NCBI GenBank assembly: GCA_002733205.1
Contig: NVUW01000001.1
Coordinates: forward strand, 62,001-126,000
Direction: 5' to 3'
DNA length: 64,000 nucleotides
From: Thalassobium sp.
GTDB lineage: Bacteria > Pseudomonadota > Gammaproteobacteria > Pseudomonadales > Oceanobacteraceae
Positions 17,201-24,696 of this stretch are shown here, one piece after another. The notes below the pieces were generated by a model. The model ran no database searches. It saw only the letters and a program-made list of their open reading frames with translations, and had not been told where the DNA came from. A program made the position numbers and the translations under genes. Position 1 is the first letter of the stretch, and every line of letters begins with the position of its first letter.

Positions 17201-18577
17201 ATTGTCAGTGATGGATACCGTCTGCTGTTGTGTACCGGATTCAGTGCCGTTACTCACAGTGGATATATCAATAATGATGGTTTCGGTTGCTTCTTCAAGA
17301 ACATCATCTGCGATTGCCAGCGCCGAACTTTTAGTGGTATTACCTGTTGTTATAATCAGGCTGCTCACGGAAGTATAATCAGCGCCATCCGTTGCGCTTC
17401 CTGAATACGTCAGATTAACCGTAATATCCTGATTAAAAGAATGGCTGGCCGTTGCGGTTACATTAACACTGCCGACAGATTCCAATGGATTGGTACTGCT
17501 GGCTGACAGAGTAATGGTCGGATAAGCAGTCACCGTCAGCGTTGCCGTGTAAGTAGAGGCACTGTAGGCCGTACCATCATTAACATCAAAAATGAAACTG
17601 GAAGATGAACCTGTCGTGTTCAGATATTTAAGATAACCGGCATCAAGATTGGCTTTACTGACCTGCGATCCATTTGTTAGCGCAGATTCGCCACCATTGA
17701 TTGTGTTACTGCTATCGCTATCGACCCAGAGACTACCCTGCCCGGGAACCGTGACGATACGAACATGATCTAAAGGATCACCATCAGTGTCAGAGTAGGA
17801 AAAATTCGCCGTTGAAAAAGCATAAGGCGTTCCCTGATAAATCGGGCTCGCAGTAAAATTTGCAGCCGTTGGTGCAGCATTATTTGAAAATATTGAGCCG
17901 GTAAAACTGTCCGGTAAATTGGAGGGATAACCTGGATTATTCGCGAACGACCAGTTTGACGTATTATAAATCTGGGATAAACAATCTGACAGTGTTGAGT
18001 TACAAGATGCGGGACCGGTGTAATAACCCTCTGAAATATTGAGTTGAGCGGTTTGCCCATCAACAAGAGATGTTCCCGATATAGAGGCCATATCGCCATT
18101 ACCAAGAGTGATTTCATCACCATAAAAAGCCAGAAAAACGCCTGGTGCAGCCCGGGTTCCGGTATAGATATAAAGCTGATCACCATCAACCATATTAAAA
18201 CCGGTATCGCTCTCTAAAATGCTGCCGATATTAACGGCAATCGGGAGAGCAGGATCGTCCTGAGCATTAGTGATTTTGATAACTGTGCCTTTCGCCAGGG
18301 TAGCACCGGTATTATTTGTCCAGGTTAAATCCCCTTCGCCGGTTGGTGAGGTAAATGCCGCACCATCCCATTCCTCATCAGTGACCGTAATCGTTGCTCC
18401 ATTAGGGCAATCATCGACCAGTAAAAAAGTAAGGCCATCATTCCGGGTCAGAGGAGAAATGTCATAGCCATTGTAGGCCAGGATCGCAACATCGCCCGGA
18501 GAATCAATTACACCATTCTGGGTTGCGGCTGAAGCAACTAACGGAATAAAAAAAAGTAAAAATAAAAATCGCTTCAT
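14255..18577 (-). CDS. Giant secreted multidomain protein (cadherin-like, Calx-beta, Ig-like, TSP3 repeats, C-terminal barrel)
   Basis: 1440 residues. In order: signal peptide (KRFLFLLFFIPLVASA); an N-terminal beta-rich domain (about 20-230); a cadherin-like domain (about 231-348); a Calx-beta domain (about 350-463); three bacterial Ig-like repeats of 96 residues (about 466-753), the first two nearly identical; a further Ig-like domain (to about 850); about 300 residues of thrombospondin type-3-like calcium-binding repeats (DxDxDGxxD pattern, about 906-1224); a hydrophobic segment GPWMLLLVLILGMAG followed by arginines (about 1234-1255); then a second hydrophobic stretch and a C-terminal region (about 1296-1440) like an eight-stranded outer-membrane barrel. 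ATG 18577 is chosen for the GGGGA site upstream. It probably acts as a calcium-stiffened surface adhesin or stalk. It is last in a minus-strand gene run with two tail-collar genes. Confidence 0.85.
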   Translation of the reverse strand: MKRFLFLLFFIPLVASAATQNGVIDSPGDVAILAYNGYDISPLTRNDGLTFLLVDDCPNGATITVTDEEWDGAAFTSPTGEGDLTWTNNTGATLAKGTVIKITNAQDDPALPIAVNIGSILESDTGFNMVDGDQLYIYTGTRAAPGVFLAFYGDEITLGNGDMASISGTSLVDGQTAQLNISEGYYTGPASCNSTLSDCLSQIYNTSNWSFANNPGYPSNLPDSFTGSIFSNNAAPTAANFTASPIYQGTPYAFSTANFSYSDTDGDPLDHVRIVTVPGQGSLWVDSDSSNTINGGESALTNGSQVSKANLDAGYLKYLNTTGSSSSFIFDVNDGTAYSASTYTATLTVTAYPTITLSASSTNPLESVGSVNVTATASHSFNQDITVNLTYSGSATDGADYTSVSSLIITTGNTTKSSALAIADDVLEEATETIIIDISTVSNGTESGTQQQTVSITDNDQVYPTVVISGASGSINAPFTATFTFSEAVSGITDNSYISVTNASVSAFNAVSASVYTALITPTADGAVTVDVADAVAQDAAGNNNTAATQLAITYDATAPTVVISGASGSINAPFTATFTFSEAVIGITDNSYISVTNASVSAFNAASASVYTALITPTADGAVTVDVAGAVAQDAAGNNNTAATQLAITYDATAPTVVVSGASGTIGAGFTATFTFSENVTGFIVGGITLTNASGSNFQAVSGSVYTLDITPSAFGLVTVSVAANKASDAAGNNNTAGSLSVDYQNINTDGSVTISGLAVESLTLLSQVNDADGIDDATLTYQWRSGATAVGNSSSYTVAAADVGQQITVQVTYTDNLGRNENHTSAATATVISLQQYSLNTISGSAGGVAADDLTLTQYRQAGLTQPSDDDFNRVLPILNSAIGRSQGADTDTLIELEALVALIMEAQDDDGDGLPNSLEGDVTIDRDRDGIIDREDTDSDQDGLSDRVELGLVLTDSDDDGIIDFFDADADQDGNIDDGRTDDNLDGAEDSLMTIEGYRAANALADADNDGLLNSQDLDSDNDGIGDLIENGLADVDGNLMVDDDRIELDDSNDLIDDNNDGIFNFLQLSSNDIQTDFSLSGLPKLLDVDKDGRIDNTVDMDRDGLMDIIDNAVGAFGSLPDIDGDGIPNHLDEDDDGDGIPDVVENPQMGFFTGKDADADGIDDGVDYDVNGDTFGTDSNGNGVRDDREMPDYDNDGIADHLDPDSDNDNIIDGEDPSINTGDDVTTATGAFGPWMLLLVLILGMAGRLSGRLSGGARALLLAGLLWVPLSQANSASATDEFSADKVHWLLAWGAGYSWLNPEVHSSNKVTDDGGLAGHFAVGVQLNHAWQVRYEYGIPGTAEVNSAPIEYTTHSLQAQYRMPLYGQWSWMLGAGYAHIEADVASGFNTRLESKGQLSLQAGASYPLANNIRVGVQATRYSGDVQTLMVDFSHLIP
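16608..17183 (-). repeat. Two near-identical 288-bp tandem repeats inside the giant gene
   Basis: Units 16608-16895 and 16896-17183 differ at only a few positions and each encode one 96-residue Ig-like domain. A third, much more diverged unit lies at about 16320-16607. The period is exactly 96 codons, so copy-number change keeps the frame. Confidence 0.9.
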
Positions 18578-18593
18578 ACCAATCCCCATTGAT

Positions 18594-18650
18594 TATTTAT
18601 AATTTCCTTTCACACAGAAAGGAACGGACCGGCAAGCCGGCCCGCTATTT
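18594..18650 (-). promoter_or_regulatory. Two hairpins between tail-collar gene and giant gene
   Basis: TTCCTTTC-N5-GAAAGGAA (about 18602-18622) is a perfect 8-bp inverted repeat, and CGGACCGGC-AA-GCCGGCCCG (about 18626-18646) is a strong GC stem. Neither is followed by a clear T run on the minus strand. They may attenuate or stabilise the mRNA between the two genes. Confidence 0.5.
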
Positions 18651-18651
18651 A

Positions 18652-19230
18652 TCAGCTACGCGAAGGGAATACTCCCAGAGTACAAATGATGTAACTGATT
18701 GCCAGCGATGGTTGCATATTATTAAACGGCTGACTGCCACCCATCAGGCCCGTTTCCAGCTGTAAGCCGGATACCGCCAGCGGACTGCCAGAATACATGG
18801 CTTCCGCTGTTGAGCCGCTAGCATAACTGTCTGATCCGCTGTTAGCCAGCACTCCTGCTCCCGGGCTGGGCTCATCGGCTTCGCCGGTTGCCGTATTAAC
18901 CGGAACAGCGACATGGCCAGCATTCTGCGTAATGACGGCATGGTTGTGAGCCGGCAGATTAAGACTGGTAAGAGTTACTGTTTCGGTACCAAAGTGCTGC
19001 CCAGCAGCACGCGGAGTCAGGCCTGGACCGGCACCGGTACCCAACGCACAACGACCGCGCAGATCCGGTAAAGCAAAAGTCGTCCGGCCATCACCGCCGT
19101 ATATGGTGCCAATTATTGAAAATAATGCCGTGTTGCTTGAAATAGCAATTAACTGGCCCGCACAAAGCGACCAGGTACGCGGTGCCCAGTTAGCGCCGAA
19201 CTGAGTAACGGTTCCAATTGTTCCTTCCAT
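18652..19230 (-). CDS. Tail-collar domain protein (MdpB-like), copy 1
   Basis: 192 residues with no signal peptide. The N-terminal about 60 residues match the phage tail-collar domain: WAPRTWSLCAGQLIAISSNT, then ALFSIIGTIYGGDGRTTFAL and PDLRGRCALGTGAGPGL. LPAHNHAV in the middle and the C-terminal FNNMQPSLAISYIICTLGVF are typical of the microcystin-dependent (MdpB-like) chromosomal family. It lies 15 bases after its paralogue. No capsid, portal, terminase or tail-tube genes are near, so it is not part of a visible prophage. The role of these proteins outside phages is not established. Confidence 0.88.
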   Translation of the reverse strand: MEGTIGTVTQFGANWAPRTWSLCAGQLIAISSNTALFSIIGTIYGGDGRTTFALPDLRGRCALGTGAGPGLTPRAAGQHFGTETVTLTSLNLPAHNHAVITQNAGHVAVPVNTATGEADEPSPGAGVLANSGSDSYASGSTAEAMYSGSPLAVSGLQLETGLMGGSQPFNNMQPSLAISYIICTLGVFPSRS

Positions 19231-19245
19231 TTTTATTCTCCTTGA

Positions 19246-19824
19246 TTAGCTTCTGGATGGGTAAATGCCAAACATACAAATAATGGCGGGTAGCGCCAGA
19301 GAGGGTTGCATATTATTAAAGCCGATGCTTTCCCCTGTATTAGCGACAACCACTTCAAGGCCATAGACAGCCAGCGGACTACCGGAATAGACAGCCGATG
19401 AGGTCGCTGAACTGGCATAAACATCTGAGCCACTGTTAGTCAGAACACCACTGCCCGGACTCACTTCATCCGCATCCCCTACTGAGGTGTTAACCGGAAG
19501 TCCAACATGTCCCGCGTGATTGACTAACACTGCGTGATTATGTGCCGGCATATTCGCGCTGGTCAGGCTCACTTTCTCAGACCCTGTTTGAGCACCGATT
19601 ATGCGATCACTTAAACCCGGACCATGCCCGGTTCCCATGGATGTCCGACCAGCCAGGTTTGGCAAGGCAAAACTTGTGCGCCCATCACCACCGTAGCTCG
19701 TACCAAGCAGTGAAAACAGAGCATCATATTGGCTGATCGCCAGTAATTGCCCCTGGCAGAAAGACCAGTTTCTGGGGGCAAAATTACCGGCAAAGTTCGT
19801 TATATTGGCTATTGTTCCTTCCAT
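19246..19824 (-). CDS. Tail-collar domain protein (MdpB-like), copy 2
   Basis: It has the same length (192 residues) and layout as the adjacent copy: FAPRNWSFCQGQLLAISQYD, YGGDGRTSFALPNLAGR, MPAHNHAVLVN and the C-terminal FNNMQPSLALPAIICMFGIY. The two diverge mainly in the middle, which suggests an old tandem duplication with divergent surface loops. ATG 19824 has GGAG about 8 bases upstream. Its first 41 bases lie inside the end of the formyltransferase gene, so translation is probably coupled. Confidence 0.88.
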   Translation of the reverse strand: MEGTIANITNFAGNFAPRNWSFCQGQLLAISQYDALFSLLGTSYGGDGRTSFALPNLAGRTSMGTGHGPGLSDRIIGAQTGSEKVSLTSANMPAHNHAVLVNHAGHVGLPVNTSVGDADEVSPGSGVLTNSGSDVYASSATSSAVYSGSPLAVYGLEVVVANTGESIGFNNMQPSLALPAIICMFGIYPSRS

Positions 19825-20773
19825 CCAGCTTCTCCCGTTTTGTTATTGGATAACTATCAAAGCTTTGTCCGACCTGAAGCTGATAACGCTCAGCAAAACG
19901 CAACCCGCTGAAAATACCAGCGGCAAGATAAATAATATCCAGACGCAGAACGCCATCATGACAAGCTACCAATAAACCTTCCGGTTCACCGATGTGCACA
20001 ATAGTTCCTGCGGCTAATCCATAACGTGGATGCTCAACCGGAGTAGCCTCCAGCAGGTAAAGAACATCCTGATTAAAACTGAAAGCCGCGCCACCCAACT
20101 GTGGGTTACAGGCACGGGCAAGATGAAAAATGTCGAGGCACCCCTGCTGCTGCCAGTTAATACCGGTAGATTTTATATCAGGGCGTGGAGCTGGTTTATC
20201 TTCACTCTGAAATTTACGCTGAGGCTGCGGTTTACAATCCATTCCGCCGGCAGACAGCCACTGGCCGATAAACAGTGGCATGTATTGCGACAAAGAAATA
20301 TTCAGACTCTGGTGAGTATCGTACGGATGAATATTGAACATTTGTTGATAAAGAATATCACCGGTATCGGCCTGTTCAGCAATCTGATGCAGCGTAAGAC
20401 AACCACTTTCAGCGCCTTCACCAATCTGCCAGAACAGCGGATCAGCACCACGCCATTGTGGTAAATCACTGGCGTGAATATTAAGAAGTTTACCTTGCAG
20501 AGCCTGCACCATCGCCGGTGGAAATAAAAAGGATAAATAGCAGGAAACGATGGCATCAGCCTGCTGTACGCTCTGATGCTGAAGTAACGCTTCGGGCTTT
20601 TCCGGATCCATAATCTGAACCCCGATACCCAGCATCGCGCATTGTGCTGCCAGCTGCCGGCTGTCTTCTCCGGTTACATCGTACAGCCATACCGCCGCCA
20701 ATTGCTGACGGGCATAAAGATCCTGAATGAGTGGCAATGCCAGACTGGTTTGAGTGGCAATAATCAGTTTCAT
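19784..20773 (-). CDS. Formyltransferase, Fmt-like but not the housekeeping enzyme
   Basis: The formyltransferase catalytic residues are present: Asn98 and His100 in LLNIHASDLPQWRGADP, and Asp136 in EQADTGDI. A C-terminal Fmt-like domain follows (INWQQQG...ARACNPQLGGAAF). These enzymes move a formyl group from 10-formyl-THF to an amino group. Overall divergence and the accessory context argue against initiator tRNA as substrate; an amino sugar or protein amine is possible. It overlaps the upstream methyltransferase stop by 4 bases and the downstream collar gene by 41 bases. Substrate unknown. Confidence 0.8.
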   Translation of the reverse strand: MKLIIATQTSLALPLIQDLYARQQLAAVWLYDVTGEDSRQLAAQCAMLGIGVQIMDPEKPEALLQHQSVQQADAIVSCYLSFLFPPAMVQALQGKLLNIHASDLPQWRGADPLFWQIGEGAESGCLTLHQIAEQADTGDILYQQMFNIHPYDTHQSLNISLSQYMPLFIGQWLSAGGMDCKPQPQRKFQSEDKPAPRPDIKSTGINWQQQGCLDIFHLARACNPQLGGAAFSFNQDVLYLLEATPVEHPRYGLAAGTIVHIGEPEGLLVACHDGVLRLDIIYLAAGIFSGLRFAERYQLQVGQSFDSYPITKREKLDGRNNSQYNELCR

Positions 20774-21996
20774 GCAGGCTCCACATACACCGGCAGAAAA
20801 CCGGGAAGTCCTTGTTTGCGGTAATAAAAAAGAATGCTGTCGCCCGGTTTTATCAGTAAATCACCAGGCTGTGGATTATGTGGTTCAAAACCAATGCAGA
20901 CACTCAGATCCGGCAACGGATGGGTGATACCAGAAGCGTACTCTGTGACAGAAAGATCCTGATAAACCTGCATCTCGGTAGTGAGCAGCAGAATATGTTC
21001 AATGGTCGTATTTAAATCGGCGGGCACCTGAACCTGCTGACAGCGGATAAGCTCGCTGCCATCATTCAGGCGGACAAGATCCAGCTGCCGCAGACTTTCG
21101 CGGCTCAACTCCAGCACAGGACCAATATCAACACGCTGAGTATTTCTTTCGCCCGCCGCCCTTGGTTTGGCCGGGAATTCATCATCTGCCTGTGTCAGCA
21201 CTGCGCGGATGCTGATTTTTTCCGGTAATAACAAGGCATCTTCAGCCAGTAGCGGAGCAAAATGCTGGCAAATATTCAGGTGCCCTTCACGGCTAAGACC
21301 GTGCTGCATGGCTTCGACCAGCAAAATATCAACACTGCCATTCTCTGCCTGGTAGTCACAGGCATCCTGATGCAGAACCTTTACCATTTCCTGAAGCTGC
21401 AAACTTTCAACCAGCGCGGTCAGGCTTTGAATCGCTGCCGGATGAATGTCGATTAATGTGACCTGCAAATTTTCCGGCAATAGTTGCTGTTCACGCAAAT
21501 AATGCAAAACCGGCAACAACAGTGGTGCAAAGGGGCCACAGGCCGGATATACCAGATGACACTCACGCTCGGCGTACTGCGGTAAAATACTGCTCAGCGC
21601 CTGCCAGAAAGTTCCGACACGGGCACTGTCCAATACCGTACGGATCGCATAGTCCGGCGACATAACTAAGCCATTATTATTAATAAATTGTCGCTGGCGT
21701 AAGGGGGCAGGAATATCCAGAGAACAATAAAAACCTGCAAGCTCCTGAAAACATTGCTGAAATAAATTAATATCAGAAGAATTACTGACGACATGGCTAA
21801 CACTATTTAATAAGACATTACTTATACGCTCAGGCCAGTTTTTTTCTGACTCGCTACTGACAGATGTCAGTGAGGTTCGTAATTGCTGATTGAGCGAGGC
21901 TAATAACGAAGGATGATATAAAAATGTTTGCTCAGAATTATGATCTTCTGACAATAATGTTGCCTGAACATTGCGTTGCCGTAGTGCCGTATCCAT
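20770..21996 (-). CDS. SAM-dependent methyltransferase, PRMT-like
   Basis: A 408-residue class I methyltransferase. Motif I is YPACGPFAPLLLPVL, post-I is VTLIDIHPAAIQSL, and the segment VDILLVEAMQHGLSREGHL has two glutamates nine residues apart, as in the double-E loop of protein arginine methyltransferases. The C-terminal beta-rich part (about 270-408, ending LFYYRKQGLPGFLPVYVEPA) fits the PRMT barrel. The N-terminal about 130 residues are helical and unrecognised. It heads the run methyltransferase-formyltransferase-collar-collar-giant protein. That the collar proteins or the giant protein are its substrates is inference. Confidence 0.7.
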   Translation of the reverse strand: MDTALRQRNVQATLLSEDHNSEQTFLYHPSLLASLNQQLRTSLTSVSSESEKNWPERISNVLLNSVSHVVSNSSDINLFQQCFQELAGFYCSLDIPAPLRQRQFINNNGLVMSPDYAIRTVLDSARVGTFWQALSSILPQYAERECHLVYPACGPFAPLLLPVLHYLREQQLLPENLQVTLIDIHPAAIQSLTALVESLQLQEMVKVLHQDACDYQAENGSVDILLVEAMQHGLSREGHLNICQHFAPLLAEDALLLPEKISIRAVLTQADDEFPAKPRAAGERNTQRVDIGPVLELSRESLRQLDLVRLNDGSELIRCQQVQVPADLNTTIEHILLLTTEMQVYQDLSVTEYASGITHPLPDLSVCIGFEPHNPQPGDLLIKPGDSILFYYRKQGLPGFLPVYVEPA

Positions 21997-22438
21997 AGCC
22001 TGAATCTCGTCCGATTTCCTTGATATATCGGCAGCATGATCTACAGAGCAGCGAAAATCAACGCAGTGCAGAATATAAGTCCATATTAATATAAAGAATA
22101 TTTACTAAATCAAAAGACGTATATTCAAAACTATACTTTTGGATGTACAGATATTAACCGGAGTGTGTTAGCGACCTGGTCAATATAAGCCAGATCGCTA
22201 TATAACAGAGACACTATTTATTTAATTCTCTGCCCCCCCAGATTAATGAGTTTAATCTGAGGCAACTGTGAATAATTCTGCGCCGCTACGCGTGAGTGCT
22301 GCAGAGTGCTTTTGACAAGGCGTCGATTGAAGTGAATGGCGAGTGCTTTATAAAATCGACAACACACCGTCAAAGCGCTTTGCAGCCAACGCCCTGCGGG
22401 CACCGCATGATTCAGGGGTGCCCTGGGTTATTCTTTGC
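21997..22438. other. Gene-free AT-rich spacer between SQR and the methyltransferase operon
   Basis: No convincing reading frame is seen. It must contain the promoter of the methyltransferase operon (minus strand), in the AT-rich part 22060-22145. Hairpins: AGCGA-C-CTGG...CCAG-A-TCGCT at 22170-22199 and GGGCACC...GGTGCCC at about 22399-22425. Neither has a clear T run. The second lies just past the SQR stop codon and may protect or end that mRNA. Confidence 0.5.
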
Positions 22439-23719
22439 TTACTCATCCTTTAGACGGTTGATACCCAGTGCTTTTAATGTGTATTTTTCATAAATCGGTT
22501 CACTGGAGCCGGTTTTCATTTTACGAATGAAATATTTTTCAAAAGCAATTTTCGCCAGATGCACCCACTTACCTTTTTTGAACCAGGTAACGTTACGTGG
22601 CGGAATCTGCGGAATGGCGACAAAAGCGGCTCCGGTGTCCCCCATATCCGCCAGACAGATTGCATTCCAGGTTCCACGGGCATTGGCTTCACCTTTGCCA
22701 TCCAGGTCAGCCGCCAGATTATGCGCAATCGCAGTCATCATGGATTCGATCATATAACCGGTTTTCGGCGTGCCGGTCGGAACCGGCGTTTCTTCTACCG
22801 GTGGAATGGCAACACACACACCCGCTGAGAAAATATTTTTGTAGGTTGGGTTGCGCTGGAATTCATCGATGATGACAAAACCTTTCGGGTTCACCAGACC
22901 TTCCACCGCTGCCACCGGATCAACCCCGGCAAACGAAGGCAACATCATGGAATGCTTAAACGGCAGCTCGTGCTGTTTTTTCAGCGAACCATCGTCGTTC
23001 ATCTCATCGACATACATCATGCCGTCAGCCACTTTGGTCACCTTGGCATTGGTGATCCACTTGATGTGACGGTTACGCAACTCGCTTTCCAGCATGGACT
23101 TGGAGTCCCCCACACCGCCCAAGCCCAGATGACCAATATAAGGTTCGCTGGTGACATAGGTCATGGGGATACGGTCACGGACTTTTTTGTTACGCAGTTC
23201 TTTATCAAGAATAAAGGCGTACTCATAAGCCGGACCAAAACAGGAAGCACCCGGCATGGCACCAACAATCGCCGCGCCCGGTTCGGCAATCATGGCTTTA
23301 ACATTGTCATAACAGGTTTCGGCATGATCCAGTGAACACACCGATTGAGTAAAACCGCCATGTGGGCCAGCGCCCTCAACTGCGGCAAAGTTCAGTTTCG
23401 GGCCGGTGCAGATCACCAGATAGTCATAGGCTTCTACATCGCCATTGGCTAACGTCAGCTGGTTTGTTTTCGGATCAATGGTAATCACGGCCGAGGCAAT
23501 AAACTCAATGCCTTTCTTTTCCAGATACTGGCGGATAGGAAAACTGATTTCCGGCCGCTCGCGCCAGCCAACCGCAATCCAGGGGTTGGAGGGAACAAAC
23601 TGGAAGTCTTCCCGTTCGTTGATGACCGTAACCTGATGCTCCTTGTTCAGGATTTCGCGGATTTCATACGCGCCTGCCATACCACCGGTACCGGCACCTA
23701 ATACGATAACTCTGGCCAT
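22439..23719 (-). CDS. sqr: Sulfide:quinone oxidoreductase
   Basis: A membrane-associated flavoprotein that oxidises sulfide and passes electrons to quinone. The N-terminus MARVIVLGAGTGGMAGAY is the FAD-binding Rossmann loop. Three cysteines at residues 128, 160 and 355 fall at the positions used by characterised SQRs (128, 160 and 356 in the Acidithiobacillus enzyme), so the catalytic set looks complete. TPVPTGTPKTGYMIESM (about 311-327) and the amphipathic C-terminus (KKGKWVHLAKIAFEKYF) fit the quinone/membrane site. I chose ATG 23719 with GAGG upstream. It is a single gene; no fcc or sox genes are nearby. The sub-type (III or VI) is not settled. Confidence 0.88.
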   Translation of the reverse strand: MARVIVLGAGTGGMAGAYEIREILNKEHQVTVINEREDFQFVPSNPWIAVGWRERPEISFPIRQYLEKKGIEFIASAVITIDPKTNQLTLANGDVEAYDYLVICTGPKLNFAAVEGAGPHGGFTQSVCSLDHAETCYDNVKAMIAEPGAAIVGAMPGASCFGPAYEYAFILDKELRNKKVRDRIPMTYVTSEPYIGHLGLGGVGDSKSMLESELRNRHIKWITNAKVTKVADGMMYVDEMNDDGSLKKQHELPFKHSMMLPSFAGVDPVAAVEGLVNPKGFVIIDEFQRNPTYKNIFSAGVCVAIPPVEETPVPTGTPKTGYMIESMMTAIAHNLAADLDGKGEANARGTWNAICLADMGDTGAAFVAIPQIPPRNVTWFKKGKWVHLAKIAFEKYFIRKMKTGSSEPIYEKYTLKALGINRLKDE

Positions 23720-23919
23720 AGTCTGCCTCATGCTTGTTATTGTCGAAGTGACAGATAAGGAGCAAAACAGAGGCCAAATATTACTACATAAGCATAAAGT
23801 AGAATTAATTGCGCAAAGCGATTGAATTCACAGAGAATTTCAACCGCTGCTTCAGGTAGCGACCAGCGCAGAAAGCAATACAAAAAAACACAGGATGACA
23901 GATTTGTCGGACGGAAGCG

Positions 23920-24696
23920 TCAGTTCTGGCAGTCGGAGCAGGAAGGATTGCGGCTGATGCCCCAGCGCCGCCACTCGCCCTGCAAAGCATCGAAGGTCAG
24001 CAGGCGGCCACTCAGGCTTTCGCCGATGCCCGCCAACACTTTCAGTGCTTCCAGTGCCTGCATGGCGCCGATAATCCCGACCAGCGGTGACAAAACCCCG
24101 CTTTCGGCACAGCTGAGCTGCTGATTATCCAGACTGGGATAGAGACAGCGATAACAGGGGGCATCCGTCTGACGTGGATCAAACAGCGTGACCTGACCAT
24201 TCAGCCCAACCGCAGCACCCGACACCCAGGGCACCGAGTGCGCGATACAGGCGCGATTGAGGGCATAGCGCACCTTGCTGTTATCACTGCAGTCGATGAC
24301 CAGATCCACTTTTACCCGCTCTTCCTGCGCATCACCCACAGCGGACAACTGCGACATCAGCCAGTCAGCATCGGCCCGCACAGCGTGAGTGATCACTTGC
24401 ACATCCGGGTTTAACCGCTGCACTTCAGCAGCAGCAGATTCAACTTTCAGCAGGCCGATATCAGCACTACCGTGAGCGGTCTGACGCTGCAGATTCGACA
24501 GTTCAACACGATCATCGTCGACCAGACTGAGCCGACCAACACCGCTGGCCGCCAGATACTGCAGCACCGGGCAGCCAAGACCGCCGAGGCCGATAATCAT
24601 CACATGGGCATCGAGCAGCGCCTGCTGCCCGTCAATATCCAGCTGCGGTAACAGAAGATGGCGCGAGTAACGCAGTAATTGCTGATCGTTCATCAT
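23920..24696 (-). CDS. moeB: Molybdopterin-synthase adenylyltransferase (MoeB/ThiF family)
   Basis: It adenylates the C-terminal glycine of a sulfur-carrier protein such as MoaD or ThiS. Residues about 33-60 hold the ATP site (MIIGLGGLGCPVLQYLAASG, then LVDDDRVELSNLQRQ). Two CxxC pairs (CYRC, CSDC) bind structural zinc, and the catalytic Cys is likely in SCAESGVLSP. It starts directly after the prmC stop, in the order hemA-prfA-prmC-moeB seen in pseudomonads and E. coli relatives. MoeB is preferred over ThiF on locus order. Confidence 0.88.
   Translation of the reverse strand: MMNDQQLLRYSRHLLLPQLDIDGQQALLDAHVMIIGLGGLGCPVLQYLAASGVGRLSLVDDDRVELSNLQRQTAHGSADIGLLKVESAAAEVQRLNPDVQVITHAVRADADWLMSQLSAVGDAQEERVKVDLVIDCSDNSKVRYALNRACIAHSVPWVSGAAVGLNGQVTLFDPRQTDAPCYRCLYPSLDNQQLSCAESGVLSPLVGIIGAMQALEALKVLAGIGESLSGRLLTFDALQGEWRRWGISRNPSCSDCQN

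Noticed and set aside
18652..19824. Prophage remnant
   Set aside because: Only collar-domain proteins are present; no integrase, terminase, capsid, tube or lysis genes flank them, and the neighbours are enzymes and a surface protein.
19784..20773. Housekeeping methionyl-tRNA formyltransferase (fmt)
   Set aside because: The catalytic residues match the superfamily, but the overall sequence is too diverged and def/rsmB neighbours are missing; prfA and hemA nearby belong to another operon.
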